64,000 nucleotides of DNA from Thermodesulfobacteriota bacterium (GTDB lineage Bacteria > Desulfobacterota > Desulfobacteria > Desulfobacterales > JAUWMJ01), in contig JAXHVO010000049.1 of assembly GCA_034189135.1 (NCBI GenBank), positions 48,010 through 112,009 on the forward strand, given 5' to 3'. The position numbers and the translations under genes are program-made. Each line of letters begins with the position of its first letter. Positions within the stretch are counted from its first letter, which is position 1. The notes below the pieces were generated by a model. The model ran no database searches, was not told where the DNA came from, and was given only the letters and a program-made list of their open reading frames with translations. Shown in pieces: positions 35,240-44,004 of the stretch.

Positions 35240-37213
35240 CTAATTTCTATTTTTACCGGTCCGTGAATGGTTACCTATTTTCCTGATAATGAACCAGCCT
35301 GTTAATAGAATGAGAAGAATTCCGATCAACAGTACGGAAAATGCCAGCCAGGTAACATAAGTTCCCCGTTTGAGTAACTTGTACGGGTTCAAACTGGCCT
35401 CGATGACATTTCTGCCTAATTTTTTTCGATATTTCTCAGGAATATCTGCCAACCCATCACCATCGGTATCCGGAAAGCTTCGGATATACTCCATCACCGC
35501 TTTCCACTCCTTAAGCTCTTGAATCCCTGCTTTTTGTTTGTCCGAATCCAACCGCACGGTTTTTAAGTCATCAATGGGATTCCCTTTGCGATCTTTAGGG
35601 ACGATATCCAGGACATGCCAGGTAAAGTCTCCGATTACCTTCAAAAACGTTGCATTGTAAATGTCGGCCCCAATCCGCAACAGGCTGTGATTTGATTCCG
35701 AGTAGTCCAAAAGGTGATAACCGTGTTCTACATCCCCTATCCGAATTTCGGTAATCCGGTCGAATATCATACGATACGGGTTGTAAGTAAACTGTATCCC
35801 CGATACCTGCAGGAAGTAGTCGCTGCCCTTCATCGGGTAAACGCTGGTTAGGATCTCTAAGGCTTTCTTTAATTCAGACGGATAAACGTAAATGGTAATC
35901 AACGGGTAACCCATGGTTTCAGCATGATCAAAGCCGATACCCAGAGGTATGGCACGAAATACATCGCACACCGCAATCTGGCCTGTTCTCCCTTTGACAA
36001 TCGGATCCCGAATCACACCGTTGGAAATCATGGAAGCCACAACTTTGGTGGCAGGATCGGCCGCGTTATAATCGTTTTGGTTGATATACCATCGTATGGA
36101 ATCCGCAATTAGATTTCCCAGGTTGGACTCCTCGGTTTTAAGGTAAAGATCAAAATCTGTTTCAGCAATAATTTGGCTGAAGGTCAGGCCCTCTTCATAT
36201 AGAATCTGGCGATTGATATCCGTCTTGAACGCTTCAATCTCTTTGGAAACCTCGGTATCGCCCTTAATCTGATCATCAATATTCACCAGTTTGTAATTTT
36301 TTAGAAAAACCTGACCGTCATTATAAGCGATGTCCATTACACCCAATTGCTTGCCGTATGCCCATGCCTGAACAATAATGGTGTCGTTGACCAATAACGC
36401 CCTTTCTATTTTCGTATGGGTATGCCCGCTGATAATGATATCAATCCCGTCTACCTCCCTGGCCAGAATTTCATCTTCCGAGCGCTTTTTATTTTCCCAT
36501 AACCCGCTGTGAGACAAACAAATCACCATATCAGCCTTTTCGGTTTCTCGTAGAACCTTAACCATTCTTTGTGCCACTGTAACCGGGTCATCAAAGGTAA
36601 CCGGTGATGCAAAGGGAGCAACTTCGGCTGCGTTCTTTCCCATTAGGCCGAAAACACCGATCCGGAGTCCCGTTTTTTCCAGCATAAGATACGGTTTGAC
36701 AATTCCGCGGGTAAATATTTTTTCCAGGGAATCATCTTTTTTGCTTTCTTGGCTGAAAACCGCATTGGAAAGAACCAACGGAGGGATCTGCCTGAATTGA
36801 TGAGCGGTCCCTAATATTCGTGCAAGTCCGCCCGGTTTCAAATCAAATTCATGATTTCCGAGAGTGACCGCATCATATCCCATCATGCTCAAAAGTCTCA
36901 ATTCAAAGGAGTGCTCTCTACTGAGCATATGAAACAACGATCCCATCAAAAAGTCACCGGCATCAACAACCAGCACCGGGTTCTGGCGATTTTGTTTAAC
37001 CGTTTTGATCACAGTTGCAATTCTGGCCAGCCCGCCGATGGTTTCATCATCTCCGCTAATAGAAGGAGTATAGGCAATGTTCGGCGAAGCCCCTAAAAAA
37101 TGAGAATGCAGATCGTTTGAATGAACGATTGTCAATGCTTTTTCAGCTGATAGGGTTGGTTGTGATATCATCATCAATAAAAACGGCACCAGATAAGTGA
37201 ATAAACGCTTCAT
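35240..37213 (-). CDS. Membrane-anchored 5'-nucleotidase / UDP-sugar hydrolase family protein
   Basis: A 657-residue secreted enzyme: signal peptide (1-22), metallophosphatase domain with HSNDLHSHF, VVDAGDFLMGS, GNHEFDL and SGHTHTKIE metal-binding motifs, and the 5'-nucleotidase C-terminal substrate domain (ESNLGNLIADSI segment). After it comes DTDGDGLADIP, a thrombospondin-3/dockerin-like calcium loop, and a C-terminal membrane helix (WLAFSVLLIGILLILLTGWF). It would hydrolyse nucleotides outside the cytoplasmic membrane, for phosphate or nucleoside scavenging. Downstream of degQ-like gene on the same strand by 19 bases. Confidence 0.88.
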   Translation of the reverse strand: MKRLFTYLVPFLLMMISQPTLSAEKALTIVHSNDLHSHFLGASPNIAYTPSISGDDETIGGLARIATVIKTVKQNRQNPVLVVDAGDFLMGSLFHMLSREHSFELRLLSMMGYDAVTLGNHEFDLKPGGLARILGTAHQFRQIPPLVLSNAVFSQESKKDDSLEKIFTRGIVKPYLMLEKTGLRIGVFGLMGKNAAEVAPFASPVTFDDPVTVAQRMVKVLRETEKADMVICLSHSGLWENKKRSEDEILAREVDGIDIIISGHTHTKIERALLVNDTIIVQAWAYGKQLGVMDIAYNDGQVFLKNYKLVNIDDQIKGDTEVSKEIEAFKTDINRQILYEEGLTFSQIIAETDFDLYLKTEESNLGNLIADSIRWYINQNDYNAADPATKVVASMISNGVIRDPIVKGRTGQIAVCDVFRAIPLGIGFDHAETMGYPLITIYVYPSELKKALEILTSVYPMKGSDYFLQVSGIQFTYNPYRMIFDRITEIRIGDVEHGYHLLDYSESNHSLLRIGADIYNATFLKVIGDFTWHVLDIVPKDRKGNPIDDLKTVRLDSDKQKAGIQELKEWKAVMEYIRSFPDTDGDGLADIPEKYRKKLGRNVIEASLNPYKLLKRGTYVTWLAFSVLLIGILLILLTGWFIIRKIGNHSRTGKNRN

Positions 37214-37232
37214 ATTAAAATTCCCTACTTTT

Positions 37233-38669
37233 CTATTTGATGACTTTTATCACCATAAATCCGACTCTGCTTCTTTTTATCAGCAGCTGGATGGTTTCTC
37301 CTTTGCTAATTTTTCGCATCTTCTGGTGGTAATCATTCAGTGTTGAAACCGGCCGGCGATTAATTTCCTTGATAAGATCTCCCTGACGGATTCCGGCTTG
37401 CTCCGCTTTGCTGCCCTCTTTGACGCCGGTAACAATCACACCCTTTTCGCTTTCCTCATACCCCAATTGTCTTGCTGTTTCCGGATTCAGCTCCGAAGCC
37501 ATCAGGCCCAGCCCGTTTGAGCTTTCAGTTTTTTTACTGACCAGCGATTCGTCATCCTGTCTTTTGGCTATCTTGATATACAGCGTTTTTTCCCTACCGT
37601 CTCTGATTAACAGTATGGCTATCTTTTTCCCAACGGCAATACCTGCGATTGTGCTGGAAAGTTCATGTGCGGTCGGAACCGGTTTGCCATCTATCTTAAC
37701 GATAATGTCTTTGGCTTTTACTCCCCCTTTATCGGCGGGATCACCTGCAAAAACATGGGTGACCAAAACGCCTTTTTTATTCTTAACCTTGTAGTATTCT
37801 GCAAGTTCAGGCGTCAGGTCCTGAATAGCCACACCCAGCCAGCCGCGGGTCACCTCACCGCTCGCTTTCAACTGTGCAACAATTCCATCAGCCATATTAA
37901 TTGGGATGGCAAATCCGATACCCTGTCCGCTGGCGATGATCGCCGTATTAATACCCACAACCTCCCCTTTCATATTTAAAAGCGGTCCCCCGCTGTTTCC
38001 AGGATTGATGGAAGCATCCGTCTGAATAAAATCGTCATACGGACCGGAACCCAGGATACGTCCCTTGGCGCTGACGATTCCTGCGGTAACGGTCTGCTCA
38101 AGTCCGAAAGGACTTCCGATGGCCACCACCCAGGTGCCGACTTTGAGAACATCCGAATTGCCCATTTTCAGTGGCACCAAGTCCGAAGAAGCATCAATCT
38201 TTATGAGGGCCAGATCGGTTTTGGGATCGCGGCCGACTATCTTTGCATCAAACTCTTTTTCATTTGCCAGTTTAACCTTTATCTGGTCTGCATTTTCCAC
38301 CACATGATTGTTGGTCACAATATACCCTTTACGGTCAATGATGAAACCAGACCCCAAACTGCGCTGTTTAAATTCCCGTTGCGGATCCTGCCTCATAAAT
38401 GGCTCTAAAAAATCCCTAAACCGATCATTGTCGCCAAAGGGTTTTCCAAAAAAATGACGAAAGACACGTCCCCCCCCTTTTACAATTTTTACTGTCCGGA
38501 TATTCACCACTCCTGGTTTGGCTTTTTGTGCCAACTCAGTAAAATTATTTGGAATCATGGTGATCTGATCAGAGGCTTTTGATAATGCCGTATGTGGTGC
38601 CAATCCCAATAAAAGCACTACAAAAGATAAAGCCATAATACATGTGGTTATTTTTTTTGCTATTTTCAT
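37233..38669 (-). CDS. degQ: Periplasmic HtrA/Deg-family serine protease
   Basis: About 478 residues: signal peptide, trypsin-like domain with the triad His in VTNNHVVENA, Asp in PKTDLALIKI and Ser in NPGNSGGPLLN, then two PDZ domains (GWLGVAIQDLTPEL and GLMASELNPETARQLG). It degrades or refolds damaged envelope proteins. GGAGG precedes the ATG at 38669; the longer open frame (to 38741) has no ribosome site. DegP and DegQ types cannot be told apart by eye; the short Q-loop suggests DegQ/MucD-like. Confidence 0.9.
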   Translation of the reverse strand: MKIAKKITTCIMALSFVVLLLGLAPHTALSKASDQITMIPNNFTELAQKAKPGVVNIRTVKIVKGGGRVFRHFFGKPFGDNDRFRDFLEPFMRQDPQREFKQRSLGSGFIIDRKGYIVTNNHVVENADQIKVKLANEKEFDAKIVGRDPKTDLALIKIDASSDLVPLKMGNSDVLKVGTWVVAIGSPFGLEQTVTAGIVSAKGRILGSGPYDDFIQTDASINPGNSGGPLLNMKGEVVGINTAIIASGQGIGFAIPINMADGIVAQLKASGEVTRGWLGVAIQDLTPELAEYYKVKNKKGVLVTHVFAGDPADKGGVKAKDIIVKIDGKPVPTAHELSSTIAGIAVGKKIAILLIRDGREKTLYIKIAKRQDDESLVSKKTESSNGLGLMASELNPETARQLGYEESEKGVIVTGVKEGSKAEQAGIRQGDLIKEINRRPVSTLNDYHQKMRKISKGETIQLLIKRSRVGFMVIKVIK

Positions 38670-38759
38670 TTTTTTAACCTCCGTAATCCTGATTAATATT
38701 TGGTATAAATCGAATGTGTTAATAACAAACAATTTTAGCATTTTTTACAAAATGTCAAT

Positions 38760-39803
38760 TTATAATGTGGCTACTGCGTCTTTGGTGGTGTTTTTAACCC
38801 GGTACATGGTTTTATCCGCCAGAATAAGGAGATCTTTAATGGTGTCGGCATCCCCGGGGTACATGGCAATTCCAAAGCTGGCCGTCACCCTGACCGGCCG
38901 GGATTCAGATTGCAGGTAGCTCGTTTCTCTGATTGAAGAGAGAATTTTTTCAGTTTGCTTTTTAGCTTCTTGTTTATCACTACCCGGTAAAATAATAACG
39001 TATTCATCCCCTCCGTACTTAACCAGGATACCTTTTTCCGGAAGACAGTCCGTAATGGTCTGTCCAACTTCTTTCAACATTTTGGTGCCAAGCAGGTGGC
39101 CGTGAAAATCCACCACTGTTTTAAAATTGTCTATATCAACAAAAACAACTGCAAATTCTGTTTGTTGGGGGATTGAATTTTCAATCAATTCTCCGATAAT
39201 TTGATGCAAATAGCGTGCGTTATACAGGCCGGTATATTCATCCGTGACATTCATTCGTTGAATTTTGCTAAATAACCGGGAATTTTCAATGGCAATGGCG
39301 GCATAGTCTGTAAGAATGGTAAGGAAGGGAAGATATTTTGTTTCAAATAAAGCCATATTTTTAACATTCACGATTTCAATAACCCCAACAATTTTTCCAT
39401 GAATTTTACAAGGAACGCAAATAATTGATCTTGTTTTAAACCCGGTCATCTTATCCACTTTATTGCTGAATCTTGGATCATCTTTAACATTTGGTAAAAA
39501 AAGCGGAATGCCTGTCCGGACCACTTGTCCTGAAACACCTTCACCGGGTTCCAACCGGACTCCTTTAATCAAATCACGATTAAGACCCACAACGATATCA
39601 AAGGTTAATTCCCCGGTGGTTTCATTTTTTAAAAGGAGAGACCAGTTCTGGGCATCAATCAGTCGGCTAACTTTCACCATAATAAGTTCAAGTATCTGCT
39701 TTAAATCAAGTGTGGACGTCAAGGCTTTGCCGATTTCCACACATGCTAAAAGCGCATCGGTCTCGTATAAACATTCATTTTTATCAGATTTGCCATCAAT
39801 CAT
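38760..39803 (-). CDS. GAF-GGDEF diguanylate cyclase
   Basis: About 347 residues: a GAF domain (about 20-170: LDLKQILELIMVKVSRLIDA, GEGVSGQVVRTGIPLFLPN) and a GGDEF domain with the active-site motif KYGGDEYVII. Residues for GTP and metal binding look intact, so c-di-GMP synthesis is likely. No RxxD inhibitory site is seen five residues before GGDEY. It has no membrane segment. The ATG at 39803 follows CAGGAG by five bases; an upstream frame of 30 residues to 39893 has no such site. It is next to the degQ-like gene but probably independent. Confidence 0.88.
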   Translation of the reverse strand: MIDGKSDKNECLYETDALLACVEIGKALTSTLDLKQILELIMVKVSRLIDAQNWSLLLKNETTGELTFDIVVGLNRDLIKGVRLEPGEGVSGQVVRTGIPLFLPNVKDDPRFSNKVDKMTGFKTRSIICVPCKIHGKIVGVIEIVNVKNMALFETKYLPFLTILTDYAAIAIENSRLFSKIQRMNVTDEYTGLYNARYLHQIIGELIENSIPQQTEFAVVFVDIDNFKTVVDFHGHLLGTKMLKEVGQTITDCLPEKGILVKYGGDEYVIILPGSDKQEAKKQTEKILSSIRETSYLQSESRPVRVTASFGIAMYPGDADTIKDLLILADKTMYRVKNTTKDAVATL

Positions 39804-39922
39804 ATTTTTCTCCTGAGTTGGCTTGGCTGCAAGAGTAGAATAACGATAAAACTTTAACTGTAAAAAAGTAATGAATTGAAACATCGGTGTCAATAAGTAA
39901 AAGGTACCGCTTAAATATTAGC

Positions 39923-39950
39923 TTGACATACAAGAAAAAATAAATATTTT
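39923..39950 (+). promoter_or_regulatory. Candidate sigma-70 promoter of the FmdB-like gene
   Basis: TTGACA (39923-39928), a 16-base spacer and TATTTT (39945-39950). The start codon of the small zinc-ribbon gene lies 34 bases downstream with GAAGGAAAC as ribosome site. Confidence 0.5.
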
Positions 39951-39984
39951 ATTACCGTGAAGAAAATACTCAGAAGGAAACGAT

Positions 39985-40179
39985 ATGCCGGTTTATGAAT
40001 TTGAATGCCCCAATGGAACCATCACAGAAAAGCTGGTTCGAATGAATACCAAAGAGATTGTGTGCCCCAAGTGCCAGCAGAAAGCCAAAAAAATTATTTC
40101 GCCGTGCACATTTGAGTTGAAAGGTGGCGGATGGTACGCCGACGGATATTCAGCAAAAAAACACTCTAAAACCAAATAA
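39985..40179 (+). CDS. FmdB-family small zinc-ribbon protein
   Basis: A 64-residue protein of the FmdB/CxxC_CxxC_SSSS family: MPVYEFECPNG at the start, then VCPKCQQKAKKIISP and the GGGWYADGY segment. Family members usually have two CxxC pairs; here the first is CPNG with only one Cys (Cys8), so the metal site has three Cys ligands unless another residue helps. Function is unknown; it was first seen next to formamidase regulation. It is a single-gene unit with its own promoter and terminator. Confidence 0.85.
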   Translation: MPVYEFECPNGTITEKLVRMNTKEIVCPKCQQKAKKIISPCTFELKGGGWYADGYSAKKHSKTK

Positions 40180-40210
40180 AAACCAATCTTTTAAATATCA
40201 TAATCAAGTT

Positions 40211-40243
40211 ATGGGATCATCAGGTGGTGATCCCATTTTTTTT
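40211..40243 (+). terminator. Rho-independent terminator of the FmdB-like gene
   Basis: Stem ATGGGATCA (40211-40219) with TGATCCCAT (40227-40235), loop of about seven bases, followed by a run of eight or nine T (to 40243). Classic intrinsic terminator 32 bases after the stop codon. Confidence 0.9.
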
Positions 40244-40351
40244 GCAACTGTTCACAGCCACTATATCTCCACCGGCTCAGTGCAGCCAGCCTATCAGGCG
40301 ATAGCTGATTGATCTGATCACGCACATTTACAACACCGGTGGAAACTTATA

Positions 40352-40691
40352 ACTCAAGTTTCGCACCCCGTTTTTACGTAAAGTAATGCCCTGACGGCAC
40401 GCAAAATATAAAATCAGATGTGAATCGAAACGGTTATATTTTTTTCTGTAAGGGGATATGTGGGTCATCTATTTCACCTTTTCGCAGTGTCCGGATATTT
40501 GGGATAGACCGTCCCTTTTATATTGTTTAGCAACAAATAGACGTTATTCCAAATATCCGGACACGCTGCGACTGATTCAGTTCATATCCCCTGGAAGAAA
40601 ATAATATAATCGTCTCGATTCACACCTTCAACACCAATCGGCGCTTCAAGAATACCGACTCCAGCGTAGATAAGGGGTGCGAAACTTGGGT
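40352..40691. mobile_element. 340-bp fold-back element, copy B (MITE-like)
   Basis: Same length and design as the copy at 29196-29535: ends ACTCAAGTTTCGCACCCC and GGGGTGCGAAACTTGGGT, inner pairs GTGTCCGGATATTTGG / CCAAATATCCGGACAC, GGGGATATG / CATATCCCC, and GAATCGAAACGGTTATAT with its near-complement. It is flanked by TATA (40348-40351 and 40692-40695), a possible 4-bp target duplication. Without the element the site would read AAACTTATAAGTTT, a perfect 14-base palindrome. It sits between the FmdB-like terminator and the purB promoter. Confidence 0.85.
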
Positions 40692-40708
40692 TATAAGTTT
40701 AAGATGGT

Positions 40709-40752
40709 GCAACCTTTTTGTTCCCGGGGAACATGAACGGTTGCTTTTATTT
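40709..40752 (+). terminator. Nested hairpin followed by T-rich run
   Basis: Outer arms GCAACC (40709-40714) and GGTTGC (40739-40744) enclose an inner stem GTTCC-CGG-GGAAC (40720-40732); TTTTATTT follows. It looks like an intrinsic terminator with a branched stem. It lies just past copy B of the 340-bp element and before the purB promoter, and would insulate purB from any transcript coming out of the element. Confidence 0.4.
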
Positions 40753-40769
40753 CCGGGATTCATCCGTGC

Positions 40770-40798
40770 TTGACACACAAATTTCATTTGTCTATACT
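40770..40798 (+). promoter_or_regulatory. Sigma-70 promoter of purB with palindrome in the spacer
   Basis: TTGACA (40770-40775), 17-base spacer, TATACT (40793-40798): a near-consensus promoter. The spacer contains ACAAAT-TTC-ATTTGT (40777-40791), a perfect 6+3+6 palindrome placed exactly between the two boxes, which would suit a repressor operator. The transcript would have a leader of about 65 bases before the purB ATG. Confidence 0.7.
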
Positions 40799-40869
40799 TA
40801 TTTTAAATCTCACTTCTTACACTTTGACAGTCTGATAAAGTATCACCGATGGCGTCGTAGTTTGATCCT

Positions 40870-42222
40870 ATGAGCATTTCATCATTAAAAGCAATCTCTC
40901 CTGTTGATGGCCGCTATCAAAAGGTGGCCGGGAAATTAAGCGACTACTTTTCTGAAAGTGCCCTGATAAAATATCGTGTATTCGTTGAAATAGAGTACTT
41001 TATTGCCCTGTGTGACATACCGCTCCCTCAGTTGAAAAGTCTGGATAAAGCCTTAACCGGCACTCTGCGAGCTATTTATAAAGACTTTTCCGATAATGAT
41101 GCCATAAAAGTTAAAAATATCGAGAAGATAACCAACCATGATGTTAAAGCCGTAGAGTATTTTCTTAAGGAAAGATTTGATGAACTGGGGCTGGGTCAAC
41201 ATAAAGAGTTTATTCATTTTGGGTTAACATCACAGGATATTAATAATACAGCCATCCCATATTCTTTAAAAAAGGCATATTTTGATGTTTTAAAACCCGC
41301 CCTTGATGAAGCCATAGATGTGCTGGGTAAAAAAGCCGCAACATGGAAAAACATCCCCATGCTTGCTCGAACTCATGGACAGCCGGCATCGCCCACAAGC
41401 CTGGGTAAGGAGGTGTATGTTTTTGTTGAACGGTTATTAAACCAAACCGCTCTGATAAAACAAATTCCTTTTTCAGCTAAATTCGGCGGTGCAACAGGCA
41501 ATTTCAATGCGCATCAGGTGGCTTATCCCGACATTGACTGGATTTCTTTCGCAGATCATTTTATTAAACATATTCTGAAACTTGAACGCTTAAAAGTAAC
41601 CACTCAGATTGAGCACTATGATCACCTGGCTGCATTTTTTGATAATCTTAAACGGATCAATACCATATTTATCGATTTAAACCGCGATATCTGGTCTTAT
41701 ATTTCCCTGAATTATTTCAAACAAAAGCTTAAAAAAGGGGAAGTGGGATCTTCGGTGATGCCCCATAAGGTAAATCCCATTGACTTCGAAAATTCGGAAG
41801 GCAACCTGGGAATTGCCAATGCCCTGTTTGAGCATCTTGCTGCAAAGCTCCCTGTTTCAAGACTGCAAAGGGACCTGACCGATTCCACGGTTACCCGAAA
41901 TATCGGTGTTCCTGTTGCTCATATGTTTATTGCTCTAAAATCATTTTTAACAGGATTTAGCAAATTATTACTTAACGAAGAAACAATTCGCATGGATCTG
42001 CAGAACAACTGGGCGGTTGTTGCTGAAGCGATTCAAACCGTTTTACGTCGAGAGGGGTATCCCAAACCCTATGAAGCATTGAAAGAGTTGACCCGTACCC
42101 ATAGACACATTGATCAAAAAAAAATAGCCCAATTTATTAACACCCTCAATGTGAGTCAAAATGTTAAACAAGAATTAATTAAAATCACCCCGGAAAATTA
42201 TACAGGGGTTTATGGTTTTTAA
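40870..42222 (+). CDS. purB: Adenylosuccinate lyase
   Basis: A 450-residue enzyme of the E. coli PurB type. It cleaves SAICAR to AICAR and adenylosuccinate to AMP, both releasing fumarate. Signature GSSVMPHKVNPIDFENSEGN contains the flexible catalytic loop; TSQDINNTA holds the substrate-binding Thr/Ser and ARTHGQPASPT the catalytic His. The N terminus SLKAISPVDGRY is typical. No clear ribosome site precedes the ATG, but the conserved N terminus fixes the start. Confidence 0.95.
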   Translation: MSISSLKAISPVDGRYQKVAGKLSDYFSESALIKYRVFVEIEYFIALCDIPLPQLKSLDKALTGTLRAIYKDFSDNDAIKVKNIEKITNHDVKAVEYFLKERFDELGLGQHKEFIHFGLTSQDINNTAIPYSLKKAYFDVLKPALDEAIDVLGKKAATWKNIPMLARTHGQPASPTSLGKEVYVFVERLLNQTALIKQIPFSAKFGGATGNFNAHQVAYPDIDWISFADHFIKHILKLERLKVTTQIEHYDHLAAFFDNLKRINTIFIDLNRDIWSYISLNYFKQKLKKGEVGSSVMPHKVNPIDFENSEGNLGIANALFEHLAAKLPVSRLQRDLTDSTVTRNIGVPVAHMFIALKSFLTGFSKLLLNEETIRMDLQNNWAVVAEAIQTVLRREGYPKPYEALKELTRTHRHIDQKKIAQFINTLNVSQNVKQELIKITPENYTGVYGF

Positions 42223-42261
42223 CTGATCGTATGGCATGTTTTAATAGGAGATAATTAAGCA

Positions 42262-43245
42262 ATGGATAAAATAACTGCCCTGATCGAAGCAAGGCCGTTT
42301 TGCGTTTTTGACAACGGCCCGATGGAAAAACTTAAAAAAGAAGGGTTACATATCATTGATATGCGAGGTTCCGGTATTGATGATGTGAAATTTGTTGAAG
42401 CTTTGAAAGATGTGGATGCCGTGCTGTGCGGCAACGACCTGCTGGTTAATGATGCCATGCTGGATATGGCCCCCCGTTTGAAAGCAATCGCCAAGATGGG
42501 CGTGGGACTAGATACTGTGGATATTGAAGCAGCTTCCAATCACAATGCGATTGTCTTTAATACCCCTGGAGCAAATAACCAGGCTGTGGCCGACCACACG
42601 TTTGCCCTTATTTTAAGCCTGGCCAGAAAAATTGTTTTTTGTGATCAAAGTCTTCGAGATAAACACTGGGAACATACTAAAATCATGGGTATGGAAATCT
42701 GGCAAAAAACCATCGGATTAATCGGGCTGGGCGCCATCGGCAGGTGCGTCGCGCTAAGGGCAAAGGGATTTAAAATGAAGATTGTGGCATATGATCCTTT
42801 CTGGCCAGAGGAATTTGCCGAAGAGCATGGCATCGAAAAACTGGAAATTTATGATTTACTGAAGGTCTCTGACATTGTCAGTCTACACCTGCCGCTGACT
42901 GAGGAAAGTAGAGGAATGATTAATAAAAAGACCTTGCAAAGCATGAAACCCACGGCACTTCTCATCAATGCAGCCAGGGGAGAAATAGTAAAAGAACAAG
43001 ACCTTTATCATGCCTTAAAGGACAATGTGATTGCGGGTGCTGGACTCGATGTTTTTGAAAATGAGCCCCCGACCAATTCGCCGCTTCTTACGCTTGATAA
43101 TGTGGTGATGACACCTCACATTGCCGCATTCACCCGTGACGCACTGAACAATATGTGCTCAGGTATTGCCGATCAGCTTATTGAATACGCCAAAGGGAAT
43201 AAACCTGCCCATTTGGTAAATCCTGAAGTTTTTAATCGGGCATAG
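42262..43245 (+). CDS. D-isomer-specific 2-hydroxyacid dehydrogenase (SerA-like, no ACT domain)
   Basis: A 327-residue NAD(P)-dependent dehydrogenase: GLIGLGAIGRCVALRAKGF (Rossmann loop), NAARGEIVKEQDLYHAL (substrate Arg), GLDVFENEPPTN (Glu) and MTPHIAAFT (catalytic His), so the Arg-Glu-His set is intact. It is related to phosphoglycerate dehydrogenase but shorter and without the ASB/ACT domains of the serA copy at 22761. The substrate is unknown (hydroxypyruvate, glyoxylate or another 2-keto acid). AGGAGA precedes the start. It follows purB by 39 bases and may share its transcript. Confidence 0.88.
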   Translation: MDKITALIEARPFCVFDNGPMEKLKKEGLHIIDMRGSGIDDVKFVEALKDVDAVLCGNDLLVNDAMLDMAPRLKAIAKMGVGLDTVDIEAASNHNAIVFNTPGANNQAVADHTFALILSLARKIVFCDQSLRDKHWEHTKIMGMEIWQKTIGLIGLGAIGRCVALRAKGFKMKIVAYDPFWPEEFAEEHGIEKLEIYDLLKVSDIVSLHLPLTEESRGMINKKTLQSMKPTALLINAARGEIVKEQDLYHALKDNVIAGAGLDVFENEPPTNSPLLTLDNVVMTPHIAAFTRDALNNMCSGIADQLIEYAKGNKPAHLVNPEVFNRA

Positions 43246-43364
43246 GCCTGACTACCTTAATACCTTGATGCATTGATACAAAGCCCGCAAAAACCGGAAG
43301 GAAAGATTTTATCGGTGTCTTCCGGATCGTAAAGAGGATCAGTTTGCTCAACTAAAAGGGTGTA

Positions 43365-43991
43365 ATGAAAAAATATTTTTCGGTTTGGTGGATTATTACA
43401 ATCTTGGTATCATGCTCAACCATTCCGCCACCCAGAGTGGAAAATGGAACATATATAAATCCGGAATTCGGATTTTCGCTTAAAATACCAAGTGGCTGGG
43501 TAAATTCTAAGCCTATCCCCCCGTGGGTCCTTGATCAAATACCCCCGACGGAAAAAATGTATTTAAAATTTATGTTCACCAATACCCAACCTCAACTGGG
43601 AATAATGAGTAAAGGACGCATCCTTGCCTCATGTAGCAAGCTTGAGATCCCCTGGGAAAAATTGATTTTGTCATGGGATAAAGTAACAGCCCTCTTAACC
43701 AAAAGGCTGGGAAACAAAAAAATTAGCACCGATAGAAAGTCACACATAAAGAAATATTCCTATCGGACTTATAATTTGTCAACAGCAGTCTGTCTTATTC
43801 CTGCCTATGATGAGGAGATAGACGAATATCATCTTAAACTGTTAACAAATTGTTTTTATTACAAGTGCAATGATCTGATGGCATGTAAAATAGTTTTTTA
43901 TGCCATATCAACGCCCGAAATGTTCAAAACAAATTCACCGGCTTACAAGAAAATGATTCAGACCTTCACCATCATCGATGAGAAGTATTAG
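43365..43991 (+). CDS. Putative lipoprotein of unknown function
   Basis: A 208-residue protein with a short lipoprotein signal (IITILVSC, lipidation at Cys17). After it comes NPEFGFSLKIPSGW, a pattern seen at the start of PsbP/DUF1795-like beta-sandwich domains, so a periplasmic binding or assembly fold is plausible. Four further Cys residues could form disulfides. Its last codons overlap the OmpA-like gene region, and the two are probably translated together. No specific family recognised. Confidence 0.65.
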   Translation: MKKYFSVWWIITILVSCSTIPPPRVENGTYINPEFGFSLKIPSGWVNSKPIPPWVLDQIPPTEKMYLKFMFTNTQPQLGIMSKGRILASCSKLEIPWEKLILSWDKVTALLTKRLGNKKISTDRKSHIKKYSYRTYNLSTAVCLIPAYDEEIDEYHLKLLTNCFYYKCNDLMACKIVFYAISTPEMFKTNSPAYKKMIQTFTIIDEKY

Positions 43992-44004
43992 CGGAGAAGT
44001 ATCT

